From Ruminococcaceae bacterium BL-6 (GTDB lineage Bacteria > Bacillota > Clostridia > Oscillospirales > Acutalibacteraceae), in NCBI GenBank assembly GCA_902810075.1, contig LR778135.1, positions 2,852,001 to 2,916,000 of the forward strand: a DNA stretch of 64,000 bases. The letters run 5' to 3'. This document shows, in pieces, positions 1-8,585 of the stretch. The notes beneath the pieces are model-generated. The model searched no databases. It was not told where the DNA came from and was given only the letters and a program-made list of their open reading frames with translations. The first letter of the stretch is position 1. Each line of letters starts with the position of its first letter. The translations under genes and the position numbers were made by a program.

Positions 1-2
1 GC

Positions 3-380
3 CGCTGCGTCTGTCCGGCAAGTAAGCGATACCTCTGCGATATGGACTGCTGCTCCTGCCGTTTTCACAAGGGCGGCGACTCGTTCTCCCTCGATTACAC
101 CATCACCGACGAGGAAGGCAACGAGAAAAGCTGGCTCGATGATCTGCCGGATGACAGGCCCAGCACTCAATCTGTAATGGAGGACCGCGAACTGCTGGGC
201 GCGCTTCTCCATAAGTTGGACGAGCTTGATCCAGAAGGACGCCGGATCTGTGAGCTTGTGATGGAGGGCCGCTCCGAACGCGACTGCGGCAAAGAGATGG
301 GAATAGCCCGGAATACCTTCGTGTATAAAAGAGACAAACTGTTTGCCACACTTGCGGATTATCTGAAGGATTTCATCTAA
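3..380 (+). CDS. Sigma-70 region 4-like phage protein, 5' end outside window
   Basis: The frame is open back to the window edge (codons from position 3), so the start lies outside; a methionine at 42 is internal. The visible part has Cys residues in its N-terminal half (CVCP, CDMDCCSC) and a C-terminal helix-turn-helix of the sigma region 4 type: ELDPEGRRICELVMEGRSE followed by a recognition helix. Such proteins sit at the front of DUF2800/DUF2815 replication modules in clostridial prophages. It probably regulates transcription, but this is inferred from the fold and position. A terminator follows 10 bp after the stop, so it is transcribed apart from the genes downstream. Confidence 0.7.
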   Translation, partial: RCVCPASKRYLCDMDCCSCRFHKGGDSFSLDYTITDEEGNEKSWLDDLPDDRPSTQSVMEDRELLGALLHKLDELDPEGRRICELVMEGRSERDCGKEMGIARNTFVYKRDKLFATLADYLKDFI

Positions 381-389
381 ACCTCAATA

Positions 390-429
390 CCTCTCTCCGG
401 TTTCTGCTGGAGAGAGGCATCTTTTTTTC
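390..429 (+). terminator. Rho-independent terminator after the sigma-like gene
   Basis: A perfect 9-bp stem (CCTCTCTCC / GGAGAGAGG, 390-398 and 409-417) with a 10-nt loop is followed by CATCTTTTTTT. It separates the sigma-like gene from the replication operon. Confidence 0.85.
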
Positions 430-444
430 AAAAACTTTCTGAGC

Positions 445-480
445 TTTTCGGCCAAATGGCACTTTGACCTCCATTGAGTA
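445..480 (+). promoter_or_regulatory. Conserved 36-bp leader element, copy 1
   Basis: This is the first of three copies of a 36-bp element (others at 5479-5514 and 23127-23162). All three share TTTTCGGCCAA, then 13 variable bases, then CTCCATTGRGTA at identical spacing. It contains ACCTCC, complementary to GGAGGT in the ribosome-binding site of the next gene (start 530), so it could occlude that site. It may correspond to one of the published RNA motifs named after DUF2800 or DUF2815 genes, which lie just downstream, but I could not compare it with those models. Confidence 0.6.
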
Positions 481-529
481 GTGGAAAGAGCAAAAAACGA
501 CAACCGCTCCTTCCAAGGAGGTGAACAAG

Positions 530-739
530 ATGTACGAAACCGATACCCGAACCCGCGCTGCAGACAAGGAACTCATCGCGGTTCTTTACGCAATCAGCAC
601 CGTGTCCAAACGTCTGGCAAGAAAACTGACCGTGCTTGCCAACCAGAGTCAACACAAGGAAGGAGAAAAAGCAGATGAGCAAAATGAGCGATATGGCTGC
701 AACTATCGAAGAACTGCGCAATGCCGCTGCCGCTATTAA
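530..739 (+). CDS. Small phage protein of unknown function (69 aa)
   Basis: The ATG at 530 follows AAGGAGGTG with 6-nt spacing; a GTG at 521 lies inside that ribosome-binding site and is unlikely. The protein is basic: an N-terminal helix (ADKELIAVLYAISTVSKRLA) and a tail rich in Arg, Cys and His. Its 3' end overlaps the next gene by 65 bp in another frame. Short proteins of this shape commonly open the replication operon of this prophage type. No function is known to me. The long overlap is the main reason for caution. Confidence 0.55.
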   Translation: MYETDTRTRAADKELIAVLYAISTVSKRLARKLTVLANQSQHKEGEKADEQNERYGCNYRRTAQCRCRY

Positions 740-986
740 CGATGCGGCAAATTGGCTGGCCAAGGCTTTCAGTTCTACGGACGCCACCGCAAAGGCACCT
801 GCCGCAGAACCGGCATTGAAGCTGGAAGATGTGCGGGCCGTTCTCGCGGAGAAATCCCGCGCCGGGCACACCGCCGAGATTCGCTCGCTGCTTCAAAAGT
901 ACGGCGCGGATAAGCTCTCGAAGATTGATCCCGCGAACTACAAGGCGCTGCTTGCTGATGCGGAGGTGCTGAAAGATGCCACCTAA
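675..986 (+). CDS. Conserved phage protein upstream of DUF2800 (103 aa)
   Basis: The start at 675 follows AAGGAAGGAG; an upstream in-frame start at 636 would lack this site. The protein has a helical N-terminus (MAATIEELRNAAAAINDA), an Ala/Pro-rich linker, and a conserved C-terminal half containing LEDVRAVLAEKSRAGHTAEI and LLQKYGADKLSKIDP. Similar proteins precede DUF2800 in many clostridial prophages and are sometimes labelled, without good reason, as rRNA biogenesis proteins. It overlaps the DUF2800 start by 11 bp, so the two are probably translationally coupled. The function is unknown; a role in phage DNA metabolism is inferred from position. Confidence 0.75.
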   Translation: MSKMSDMAATIEELRNAAAAINDAANWLAKAFSSTDATAKAPAAEPALKLEDVRAVLAEKSRAGHTAEIRSLLQKYGADKLSKIDPANYKALLADAEVLKDAT

Positions 987-2103
987 AGGACACGCAATGC
1001 TCTCCGCTTCATCCTCAGGCCGCTGGCTTCATTGCCCACCGTCAGCCCGGCTCTGCGAGAGTTATGCGGATAAAGGCAGCGACTACGCCGCCGAGGGAAC
1101 CGACGCCCACGCCCTTTGCGAATACAAACTTCGTAAGGCGTTGGGGCTGGAAGCCGAGGACCCGACCGAAAGTCTGACCTGGTTCAATGCGGAAATGGAC
1201 GACTGTGCCAACGGCTACGCCGCTTATGTACTTGAACAGGTCGAGGCCGCCAAGCAGGCCTGCGCCGATCCAGTGGTACTCATCGAACAGCGCGTCGACT
1301 TCTCCCGCTGGGTGGAGGATGGCTTCGGAACGGCGGACGCTCTCATCATCGCGGATGGCACTCTTAAAATCTGCGATTACAAACATGGGCTTGGCGTGCT
1401 TGTCCGGGCGGAGGAAAACCCACAACTTATGTGTTACGCCCTCGGTGCGCTGGAGCTCTTCGATAAGATCTACGACATCGAAACGGTCAGCATGACCATT
1501 TATCAGCCACGTCGGGACAACGTCAGCACTTATGAGCTTTCTAAAGAGGACCTGTACCGATGGGCCGATGAGGTGCTGAAGCCCGCCGCCGAACTCGCGT
1601 TTGCCGGGGATGGCAACTTCCTCTGCGGCGAATGGTGCGGTTTCTGCAAGGCGAAGAACGACTGCCGTGCCCGTGCCGAAGCGAATCTCGCTCTGGCTCA
1701 GTATGAGTTCAAACTTCCACCGCTGCTCACGGATGAGGATATCGAAGATATTCTCGCCAAGGTGGATGAGCTTGTCGCATGGGCATCCGACATAAAGAAA
1801 TACGCCCTGCAGCAGGCGATCAGCGGCAAGTCGTGGAGCGGCTGGAAGTTAGTCGAAGGTAGGTCCAATCGGAAGTACGTCAATGACTCGGTTGTCGCTG
1901 ACGTTGTTGAGCACGCGGGCTTTGACCCGTATGAACGCAAGGTGCTTGGCATCACCGCCATGCAAAAAATGCTCGGCAAATCCCGCTTTGACGAACTTCT
2001 GAGCCCTTACATCGAAAAACCGCAAGGCAAACCAACGCTCGTGCCGGAGAGTGACAAACGTCCGGCTATGTCAACGGCAGCAGCCGATTTTAATGAAAAT
2101 TAA
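976..2103 (+). CDS. DUF2800 protein, Cas4/RecB-like nuclease fold
   Basis: The family is recognised from its N-terminus (LSASSSGRWLHCPPSARLCE) and the block EGTDAHALCEYKLRKALG. In the middle, FGTADALII followed by LKICDYKHGLG is the D...DYK pattern of PD-(D/E)XK nucleases. CGEWCGFCKAKNDCRARAE resembles the C-terminal cysteine cluster that binds Fe-S in Cas4/AddB-type nucleases. At 375 aa it is full length. It probably processes DNA ends during phage replication or recombination; the biochemistry of this family is not established to my knowledge. It is followed after 13 bp by DUF2815, its usual partner. Confidence 0.9.
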   Translation: MPPKGHAMLSASSSGRWLHCPPSARLCESYADKGSDYAAEGTDAHALCEYKLRKALGLEAEDPTESLTWFNAEMDDCANGYAAYVLEQVEAAKQACADPVVLIEQRVDFSRWVEDGFGTADALIIADGTLKICDYKHGLGVLVRAEENPQLMCYALGALELFDKIYDIETVSMTIYQPRRDNVSTYELSKEDLYRWADEVLKPAAELAFAGDGNFLCGEWCGFCKAKNDCRARAEANLALAQYEFKLPPLLTDEDIEDILAKVDELVAWASDIKKYALQQAISGKSWSGWKLVEGRSNRKYVNDSVVADVVEHAGFDPYERKVLGITAMQKMLGKSRFDELLSPYIEKPQGKPTLVPESDKRPAMSTAAADFNEN

Positions 2104-2116
2104 GGAGGACAATCTT

Positions 2117-2692
2117 ATGTCTAATAATACGAACAAAGTCAAAAACCCCATGAAGGTCATCACCGGTCCCGACACCCGTTGGAGCTACGCAAACGTCTGG
2201 GAGCCCAAAAGCATCAACGGCGGCACTCCGAAATACAGTGTCAGCCTGATTATCCCAAAATCTGATACCAAGACTGTCGCCAAGCTGAAGGCCGCCATTG
2301 AAGCTGCCTACCACGAGGGCGAATCCAAACTCAAGGGCAACGGCAAGACCGTACCGCCGTTGGCCGCAATCAAGAATCCACTGCGCAATGGTGATGCCGA
2401 GCGTCCGGACGATCCCGCTTATGCCAATGCCTACTTCATCAATGCCAACTCCGCTACGGCACCCGGCATCGTGGATGCAGACCTCAATCCGGTCCTGACC
2501 CGTTCTGAGGTCTACTCCGGTGTCTACGGCCGCGCCAGCATCAACCTGTATGCCTTCAACAGCAACGGCAACAAGGGTATCGCCTGCGGCCTCAACAATC
2601 TGCAAAAAATTCGTGATGGCGAACCGCTCGGAGGCAAGGCAAGTGCTGAGGATGATTTTGCCACTGACAACGACGATGATTTCCTGAACTAA
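2117..2692 (+). CDS. DUF2815 protein, likely phage ssDNA-binding protein
   Basis: The ATG at 2117 follows TAAGGAGG. The 191-aa protein has the DUF2815 pattern: GPDTRWSYANVWEPK, the strand-like YSVSLIIPKSD, PLRNGDAERPDDPAY, and a very acidic tail (EDDFATDNDDDFLN). An OB-like body with an acidic C-terminal tip is typical of single-stranded DNA-binding proteins, and the neighbours (nuclease, polymerase, helicase) agree. The SSB role is an inference from shape and context. Confidence 0.88.
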   Translation: MSNNTNKVKNPMKVITGPDTRWSYANVWEPKSINGGTPKYSVSLIIPKSDTKTVAKLKAAIEAAYHEGESKLKGNGKTVPPLAAIKNPLRNGDAERPDDPAYANAYFINANSATAPGIVDADLNPVLTRSEVYSGVYGRASINLYAFNSNGNKGIACGLNNLQKIRDGEPLGGKASAEDDFATDNDDDFLN

Positions 2693-2706
2693 GGAGGAAA
2701 ACGAAT

Positions 2707-2946
2707 ATGACTACATTGCAGACAATTTTAGTAACCGTGCTTATCGCCATTTGGCTTATCTTCAGCGTTGTGTTCCTGATCACCGCAATTCAGAGCTGGA
2801 TCTACGACCGCAAGCGTGAAAAGCGTGAGCAGGAATCCGCCGCCCGCGATATCGAGTACCGTAAGGAACGCGACAAACGTGAGCAGGAACAGGCTGCCCG
2901 TGATGAGGAATACCACCAGAAGCGTATGGAGCAGTTAAATAAGTAA
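2707..2946 (+). CDS. Small single-pass membrane protein with charged coiled tail
   Basis: This 79-aa protein starts 14 bp after DUF2815 behind AAGGAGG. Residues about 7-30 form one hydrophobic segment (ILVTVLIAIWLIFSVVFLIT). The rest is a highly charged Arg/Lys/Glu/Gln helix, with the near-repeat KREKREQESAARD / RDKREQEQAARD suggesting a coiled coil. It may anchor a phage complex to the membrane, but no homologous function is recognised. Confidence 0.7.
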   Translation: MTTLQTILVTVLIAIWLIFSVVFLITAIQSWIYDRKREKREQESAARDIEYRKERDKREQEQAARDEEYHQKRMEQLNK

Positions 2947-3009
2947 GGTCTGACCCGTGGGTGGTGGGAGCAATCCTGCCACCCTTTCGAGTTATGAAAG
3001 GACGATTAT

Positions 3010-3537
3010 ATGAAAAATGAAATATGGAAAGACATACCCGGCTATGAGGGCGAATATCAGGCAAGCACTATGGGCCGCATTAAAAGCCTTAAGCGCATGG
3101 CCGTCAGCAAGAATTGGTATACAGGAAAGCCATTCTACCGTACTATTCCAGAACGAATTCTAAAACCCGGTCGCTATTGTAAGTGTGGTCATGTTTCTGT
3201 AATTCTTCGCAAAGGCACCAATGGTAAACCTGTACACCAGCTCGTTATGAAAACTTTTGTTGGAGAGCCTCCAGAGCGTATGGAGGTTCTTCATTTAAAT
3301 GGTATACCGACTGATAATCGTTTATCTAATCTTCGCTATGGTACCAGAACCGACAACATCCTTGATGTTTATCGACAAGGGAAGCTATGGAGAAAGCTGT
3401 CTGTTGATGATGTTGGAGCGATTCGATTTGGAATTTGGTGTGGCATACGCGGCTCGGACCTTGCTGCCATGTATGGTGTGTCACAGTCGATTATCAGCGC
3501 CATAAAACACGGGAGGATATTTTCATGGCTACCATAA
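3010..3537 (+). CDS. NUMOD4/HNH homing endonuclease
   Basis: The N-terminal NUMOD4 DNA-binding motif is visible (EIWKDIPGYEGEYQAS, MGRIKSLKR). An HNH-type core follows around residues 78-118: VHQLVMKTF, then VLHLNGIPTDNRLSNLRYGT. The last 45 residues carry a helix-turn-helix (SDLAAMYGVSQSIISAI). The first conserved His position reads LHLNG rather than the usual NHIDG, so catalytic competence needs checking. The gene is AT-richer than both neighbours and overlaps the polymerase start by 13 bp. It sits between DUF2815 and the polymerase, which are normally adjacent, so it is a likely mobile intruder. Confidence 0.88.
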   Translation: MKNEIWKDIPGYEGEYQASTMGRIKSLKRMAVSKNWYTGKPFYRTIPERILKPGRYCKCGHVSVILRKGTNGKPVHQLVMKTFVGEPPERMEVLHLNGIPTDNRLSNLRYGTRTDNILDVYRQGKLWRKLSVDDVGAIRFGIWCGIRGSDLAAMYGVSQSIISAIKHGRIFSWLP

Positions 3538-5474
3538 CATCATTGTCCGTGGACTTGGAGACTTTCAGTAGCATCAACCTCTCAAAATCAGGCGTTTACC
3601 GCTATGTGGAGGCTCCTGACTTTGAGATTCTTCTGTTCGGCTATAGCGCGGACGGCGGTCCTGTTCAGGTTATTGACCTTGCCTGCGGTGAAAAGCTGCC
3701 GGAGGAAATCAGAGCCGCACTCACGGATGAAGCTGTAACGAAGTGGGCCTTCAACGCCAACTTTGAACGTATCTGCCTGTCCCGGTATCTTGGCTTACCG
3801 ACCGGCGAATATCTCGATCCCGCCCAATGGCACTGCTCCATGATATGGGCCGCCACGATGGGTTTGCCGTTTTCGCTGGAAGGCGTCGGCGCGGTCCTCG
3901 GTCTTGAAAAGCAGAAGCTGACGGAAGGAAAAGACCTCGTAAAGTTCTTCTGCTGTCCCTGCGCACCGACAAAGGCGAACGGCCAGCGTATCCGAAACTA
4001 CCCGTACCATGCGCCGGAGAAATGGGCCACGTTCAAGAAATATAACATCCGGGATGTCGAAACGGAAATGGCGATTCAGGCCAAGCTCGCTAACTTCCCG
4101 GTGCCGGAATCCGTGTGGGATGAATACCATCTGGATCAGGAAATCAACGACCGTGGCGTTGCCTTGGATATGACACTGGTCAGACAGGCAATCGACATGG
4201 ACCGCCGATCCCGTGAAAAGCTCACTGCCGCGATGAAAAAACTGACCGAACTGGACAATCCGAACTCAGTGCAGCAGATGAAGCAATGGCTCTCCGACAA
4301 TGGGCTGAAAACGGATACGCTCGGCAAAAAAGCCGTCGCCGAACTTCTGAAGATCGCGCCGGAGCCGCTCGGCAAGGCGCTTTCTCTCCGGCAGCAGCTT
4401 GCCAAATCGTCTGTGAAGAAATACCAGACAATGGAAACCGCCGTTTGCGCCGATGGCCGGGCGCGCGGGATGTTTCAGTTTTATGGAGCGAACCGAACTG
4501 GGCGTTGGGCCGGCAGGCTCATCCAAATGCAAAACCTGCCTCAGAACCATCTTTCCGACTTGGAGCAAGCTCGTGCTCTTGTGCGCGGCGGCAATTATGA
4601 CGCGCTCCAAATGCTCTACGAAGACGTGCCGGATACGCTCTCTCAACTTATCCGCACCGCCTTTGTTCCCAGGACCGGTGCAAAATTCATCGTTTCAGAT
4701 TTTTCGGCAATCGAGGCCCGCGTCATCGCATGGTTCGCCGGTGAGCGGTGGCGGCAGGAGGTCTTTGCCAAAGGCGGCGACATCTACTGCGCCAGCGCCA
4801 GTCAGATGTTCAAGGTACCCGTTGAGAAGCACGGCATCAACGGCCACCTGCGGCAGAAGGGCAAAATTGCGGAATTGGCGCTCGGTTACGGCGGATCGGT
4901 CGGCGCGCTCAAAGCAATGGGCGCTCTGGAAATGGGCCTGACCGAGGACGAGCTTCCTCCGCTGGTCGACGCGTGGCGGCAGACGAACCCGAACATCGTA
5001 AAGCTCTGGTGGGATGTGGACCGCGCCGCTATGGAGGCCGTCCGCAACAAACACACCAACAGTACGCACGGAATCGTGTTCTCCTGCCAGAGCGGGATGC
5101 TCTTTATTACATTGCCTTCCGGACGGAGACTTGCTTATGTGAAACCGCGCATCGGCGAGAATAAGTTCGGCGGACAATGTATCACCTACGAAGGTGTCGG
5201 CGGCACGAAGAAATGGGAACGCCTCGATTCCTATGGTCCAAAATTTGTGGAAAATATCGTGCAGGCGACCAGCCGGGATATCCTGTGTTACGCCATGCGG
5301 ACGCTTCGAAACTGCTCCATTGTCATGCACATCCATGATGAACTGGTCATCGAGGCTGATCCGCGTATGTCTCTGCAGGCGGTCTGCGACCAGATGGGCC
5401 GAACGCCGCCGTGGGCAAAGGGTCTTCTTCTCCGCGCGGATGGCTATGAGACAGATTTTTATAAAAAAGACTGA
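3525..5474 (+). CDS. Phage family A DNA polymerase with 3'-5' exonuclease domain
   Basis: The start at 3525 (MATITSLSVDLET) follows GGGAGGAT; the frame is open further upstream but that stretch is not polymerase-like. The exonuclease domain comes first (SVDLETFSS, ending with YNIRDVETEMAIQ). The palm and fingers carry the family A motifs: FYGANRTGRWAGRLIQMQNLP, motif A VSDFSAIEARVIAWFAG, motif B LRQKGKIAELALGYGGSVG, and motif C MHIHDELVIEAD. At 649 aa it has the usual length for the phage-type enzyme lacking a 5' nuclease. It should synthesise phage DNA together with the VapE-type primase/helicase downstream. Confidence 0.96.
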   Translation: MATITSLSVDLETFSSINLSKSGVYRYVEAPDFEILLFGYSADGGPVQVIDLACGEKLPEEIRAALTDEAVTKWAFNANFERICLSRYLGLPTGEYLDPAQWHCSMIWAATMGLPFSLEGVGAVLGLEKQKLTEGKDLVKFFCCPCAPTKANGQRIRNYPYHAPEKWATFKKYNIRDVETEMAIQAKLANFPVPESVWDEYHLDQEINDRGVALDMTLVRQAIDMDRRSREKLTAAMKKLTELDNPNSVQQMKQWLSDNGLKTDTLGKKAVAELLKIAPEPLGKALSLRQQLAKSSVKKYQTMETAVCADGRARGMFQFYGANRTGRWAGRLIQMQNLPQNHLSDLEQARALVRGGNYDALQMLYEDVPDTLSQLIRTAFVPRTGAKFIVSDFSAIEARVIAWFAGERWRQEVFAKGGDIYCASASQMFKVPVEKHGINGHLRQKGKIAELALGYGGSVGALKAMGALEMGLTEDELPPLVDAWRQTNPNIVKLWWDVDRAAMEAVRNKHTNSTHGIVFSCQSGMLFITLPSGRRLAYVKPRIGENKFGGQCITYEGVGGTKKWERLDSYGPKFVENIVQATSRDILCYAMRTLRNCSIVMHIHDELVIEADPRMSLQAVCDQMGRTPPWAKGLLLRADGYETDFYKKD

Positions 5475-5478
5475 GAAA

Positions 5479-5514
5479 TTTTCGGCCAAGGCGGGTTTTC
5501 AGCTCCATTGAGTA
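5479..5514 (+). promoter_or_regulatory. Conserved 36-bp leader element, copy 2
   Basis: This second copy (TTTTCGGCCAA + 13 nt + CTCCATTGAGTA) begins 5 bp after the polymerase stop and lies 43 bp before the DUF4406 start. Its middle differs from copies 1 and 3. It has GCTCC, so complementarity to the downstream AAAGGAGGCTC site is weaker than in the other copies. Confidence 0.55.
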
Positions 5515-5556
5515 ACAGAGGTGGACTAAAAGTCTGCCCGGAAAGGAGGCTCATAA

Positions 5557-5994
5557 ATGAGTATTGATAAACGTAACGCTGAGGGCTACTATGACCCAAC
5601 TGCCTATGAAGCCCTTACGCTGATTGAAAAAGAGAAACACGCGCTCCGCGCATTCCGGCCAATTGTTTACATTTGCTCTCCTTATGCCGGTGACGTTGAC
5701 GGGAACATCAAGGCCGCCCGGAGCTACAGTCGTTTTGCCGTAGACAAGGGCTATATCCCTATTGCGCCGCATCTGCTGTTTCCGCAGTTCCTAAATGACG
5801 CCAATCCGAACGAACGTGAACTTGGGCTGTTCTTCGGAAACGCCCTTATGAGCAAATGCTCGGAGGTCTGGGTGTTCGGCAGCAATATCTCGGCTGGCAT
5901 GCAGGCAGAGATCAAACGAGCCAGGTGGAAAAACTACCGCCTGCGTTATTTCACAGAAGAATTGGAGGAGGTACAAGATGTTTGCAATCACTGA
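5557..5994 (+). CDS. DUF4406 nucleoside 2-deoxyribosyltransferase-like protein
   Basis: The start at 5557 follows GGAAAGGAGG. VYICSPYAGDVDGNIKAARSYSRF followed by GYIPIAPHLLFPQFL is the signature of the DUF4406 branch of the nucleoside 2-deoxyribosyltransferase fold. FFGNALMSKCSEVWVFG and SAGMQAEIKRA complete the active-site framework. It may modify or scavenge nucleotides during phage replication; the substrate cannot be told from sequence. At 145 aa it is full length. It overlaps the next gene by 17 bp. Confidence 0.88.
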   Translation: MSIDKRNAEGYYDPTAYEALTLIEKEKHALRAFRPIVYICSPYAGDVDGNIKAARSYSRFAVDKGYIPIAPHLLFPQFLNDANPNERELGLFFGNALMSKCSEVWVFGSNISAGMQAEIKRARWKNYRLRYFTEELEEVQDVCNH

Positions 5995-6304
5995 AGGTAC
6001 GCGCCGCATAGGCGGCATTGAAATTCCTACTTATAAGCGTGAGATCGTAAGCGCCAATATTCTCGAAGTAGAGGCGGGCACAAATGGTTATCAGGGTGGC
6101 GACGGCGGACACGGCAGCCGTACCTACTTCCGCATCAAAGATCTGGCCTCCACAGAGATGGATGTCCGTGTGACGCGGGACAAGTTCGGCAGCGAGGGCT
6201 TTGAAGTCACGCTCGGCGGCGACTGTGAGCTTGAAACAATCATCACGGCGCTCAAATTCATCACCAAGGTTCTGGAGGACGGTTCGAAAGAGGTGCATGA
6301 CTGA
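5978..6304 (+). CDS. Conserved phage protein of unknown function (108 aa)
   Basis: The ATG at 5978 lies inside the end of the DUF4406 gene behind GGAGGAGG, and the stop shares bases with the VapE-like start, so the three genes are tightly coupled. The sequence has a glycine-rich loop (GYQGGDGGHGSRTYFRI) and a sheet-like middle (MDVRVTRDKFGSEGFEVTLG). No domain is recognised. Proteins of this form recur upstream of the primase/helicase in this phage type. Confidence 0.75.
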   Translation: MFAITEGTRRIGGIEIPTYKREIVSANILEVEAGTNGYQGGDGGHGSRTYFRIKDLASTEMDVRVTRDKFGSEGFEVTLGGDCELETIITALKFITKVLEDGSKEVHD

Positions 6305-8577
6305 TGTTTACCCTGTATAGTTCCGACATCATCGGCAATCCCGGCAACTGCTCCTATCCCAACAAAACCGAGGTCACGGATGAGGAAAGCCTGCGAGCGG
6401 CGGTCTGTCACGACTACGTCTGCGCTGAGTACAAAAACAGCTACCGAAGCGGTGACAATTTTCTCGGCGCGGATTGTCTCCCGGTCGACTGTGACAACGA
6501 CCACTCTGAAAACCCGGAGGATTGGGTACTGCCTGCGGACGTCGCCGCTGCCTTTCCAGATGTCTGCTTTGCGGTCCACTACAGCCGCTACAATATGCGC
6601 GAGAAAAATGGAAAGCCCGCCCGGCCGAAGTTCCATATTCTTTTTCCGATCACACGCATGACAGACGCGGCCGCTTACAGCGACATGAAAAAGCTGGTTA
6701 ATTCCATCTTCCCGTACTTTGACACCAAGGCACTGGACGCGGCACGCTTCTTCTTCGGCACTGCCACCGTCGAGGTTGAGCTTTTTTCCGGCAGTATGAA
6801 TCTGACAGAGTTTCTGGAGAACGACGACTTTGACGCGGACCTGCCGGGCGGCCATCACGCCAGTCTCGTGATCCCGGAAGGCAGCCGCAACGCCACCATG
6901 TCACGTTTCGCCGGACGGGTCATCAAGAAATATGGCGACAGTGAAGAAGCCTACCAGTGCTTCCTCGACGAGGCTGCGAAATGCACACCCCCTCTGGAGG
7001 ACTCCGAGCTTTCGACCATCTGGCACAGCGCCCAGCGGTTTTACGCCAGAGTCCAGCAACAGTCCGGGTACGTTTCACCGGAGGTTTACAACGACGACAC
7101 CTCCTATAAACCGGCAGATTTCTCCGACGTCGGACAGGCCGAGGTGCTTGCCAAGCATTTCTCTGGTGAACTGCGATACTCGCCAGCCACCCATTTCATC
7201 CGGTACACAGAACACTACTGGAAGGAAACTGAACCCGGAGCACAGGCCGTCGCTCATGAACTGACCCGCCGCCAATTGGAGGAAGCCGCGAAGGATATGC
7301 GCGAGGCGATGAAAGCCCTGACGGACTGCGGCGCTCAGGGAATCCTCGATACAACTTCAAAGGCCAAGGCCGAGGCCCTGTTCAATGATACGCAGACTGA
7401 AGCCTACACTGCCTTCCTCGCAGCAAAGGCATATCAGTCCTTTGCAATCCGCCGCCGTGATTCCAAGAATATTACCGCGACGCTGAAGGAAGCGCACCCC
7501 ATGTTGGAGATTTCGCCTCGTGATCTGGATGCCGACTGCTTTGCCCTCTGCACCCCTGCCGCAACCTATGATCTCCGCAAAGGCATCGCCGGAGCGAGGG
7601 AACATTCCCCGGAGGACTATATCACCAAGATCACGTCCGTTTCACCCAGCAACAAAGGCGAACAGCTCTGGCAGGATAGCCTGAACCTTATTTTCTGCGG
7701 CAATCAGGAGCTCATCGATTATGTCCAGATGATCTGCGGACTCGCCGCCATCGGGAAGGTTTTTGTGGAAGCGCTTATCATCTCCTACGGCTGCGGGCGG
7801 AACGGCAAATCAACTTTCTGGAATGCCGTGTCCCGTGTGTTGGGCCTCTACAGCGGTAACATCTCCGCCGATACGTTGACGGTCGGCTGCCGCAGAAATA
7901 TCAAGCCGGAAATGGCGGAGGTCAAGGGCAAGCGTCTGCTGATCGCCGCTGAAATGCAGGAAGGCGCGAGGCTCAATGATTCAACCGTCAAGCAGCTCTG
8001 CTCCACCGACGATGTATTTGCGGAGAAAAAGTACAAAGACCCGTTCAGCTTCACGCCCTGCCACACGCTGGTGCTCTACACCAACCACCTCCCGAAGGTC
8101 AGCGCCTCCGACGACGGCATCTGGCGCAGGCTGATCGTCATCCCGTTCGACGCCAAGATTGAAGGTACCAGTGACATCAAGAATTATGGCGAGCATCTTT
8201 ACAACAACGCTGGTGAGAGTATCCTCACTTGGATCATCGAAGGTGCCCAAAAGGTCATCGCGCTGAACTACAAAATTCCGGTACCGGCCTGTGTGCGGAA
8301 AGCGATTGCGGAGTACCGGGCGCAGAACGACTGGTTTGGCCATTTTCTTGAGGACAAATGTGAGGTCGATTCCAGCTATAGAGAAAGCTCCGGTGCCTTG
8401 TATCAGGCATACCGTAATTACAGCATTGACACAAACGAGTATGTCCGCAGCACCGCAGATTTCTACTTTGCGCTGGAGAATGCCGGTTTTAAGAGAATCA
8501 ATCCCAGAGGCAAGCGATTCTTTGTCGGATTACGGCTGAAAACAGACGACGGTGACTTCGAAGAATTCCTGAAATAA
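6304..8577 (+). CDS. VapE-like phage primase/helicase
   Basis: At 757 aa this is a two-domain replication protein. The N-terminal part has a primase-polymerase pattern (LGADCLPVDCDND, later RPKFHILFPITRM). The C-terminal half is a superfamily 3-type helicase: Walker A YGCGRNGKSTFWNA, Walker B-like KGKRLLIAAEMQEG, sensor region HTLVLYTNHLPKVSASDDGIWRR. This organisation matches the P4-family/VapE proteins that prime and unwind phage or satellite DNA at an adjacent origin. A large inverted repeat follows 9 bp after the stop and could be that origin. Confidence 0.93.
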   Translation: MFTLYSSDIIGNPGNCSYPNKTEVTDEESLRAAVCHDYVCAEYKNSYRSGDNFLGADCLPVDCDNDHSENPEDWVLPADVAAAFPDVCFAVHYSRYNMREKNGKPARPKFHILFPITRMTDAAAYSDMKKLVNSIFPYFDTKALDAARFFFGTATVEVELFSGSMNLTEFLENDDFDADLPGGHHASLVIPEGSRNATMSRFAGRVIKKYGDSEEAYQCFLDEAAKCTPPLEDSELSTIWHSAQRFYARVQQQSGYVSPEVYNDDTSYKPADFSDVGQAEVLAKHFSGELRYSPATHFIRYTEHYWKETEPGAQAVAHELTRRQLEEAAKDMREAMKALTDCGAQGILDTTSKAKAEALFNDTQTEAYTAFLAAKAYQSFAIRRRDSKNITATLKEAHPMLEISPRDLDADCFALCTPAATYDLRKGIAGAREHSPEDYITKITSVSPSNKGEQLWQDSLNLIFCGNQELIDYVQMICGLAAIGKVFVEALIISYGCGRNGKSTFWNAVSRVLGLYSGNISADTLTVGCRRNIKPEMAEVKGKRLLIAAEMQEGARLNDSTVKQLCSTDDVFAEKKYKDPFSFTPCHTLVLYTNHLPKVSASDDGIWRRLIVIPFDAKIEGTSDIKNYGEHLYNNAGESILTWIIEGAQKVIALNYKIPVPACVRKAIAEYRAQNDWFGHFLEDKCEVDSSYRESSGALYQAYRNYSIDTNEYVRSTADFYFALENAGFKRINPRGKRFFVGLRLKTDDGDFEEFLK

Positions 8578-8585
8578 CAGCAAAG

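Noticed and set aside
3435..3524. Upstream extension of the DNA polymerase
   Set aside because: The 30 extra codons overlap the HNH gene and match no polymerase sequence; ATG 3525 has a good ribosome-binding site.
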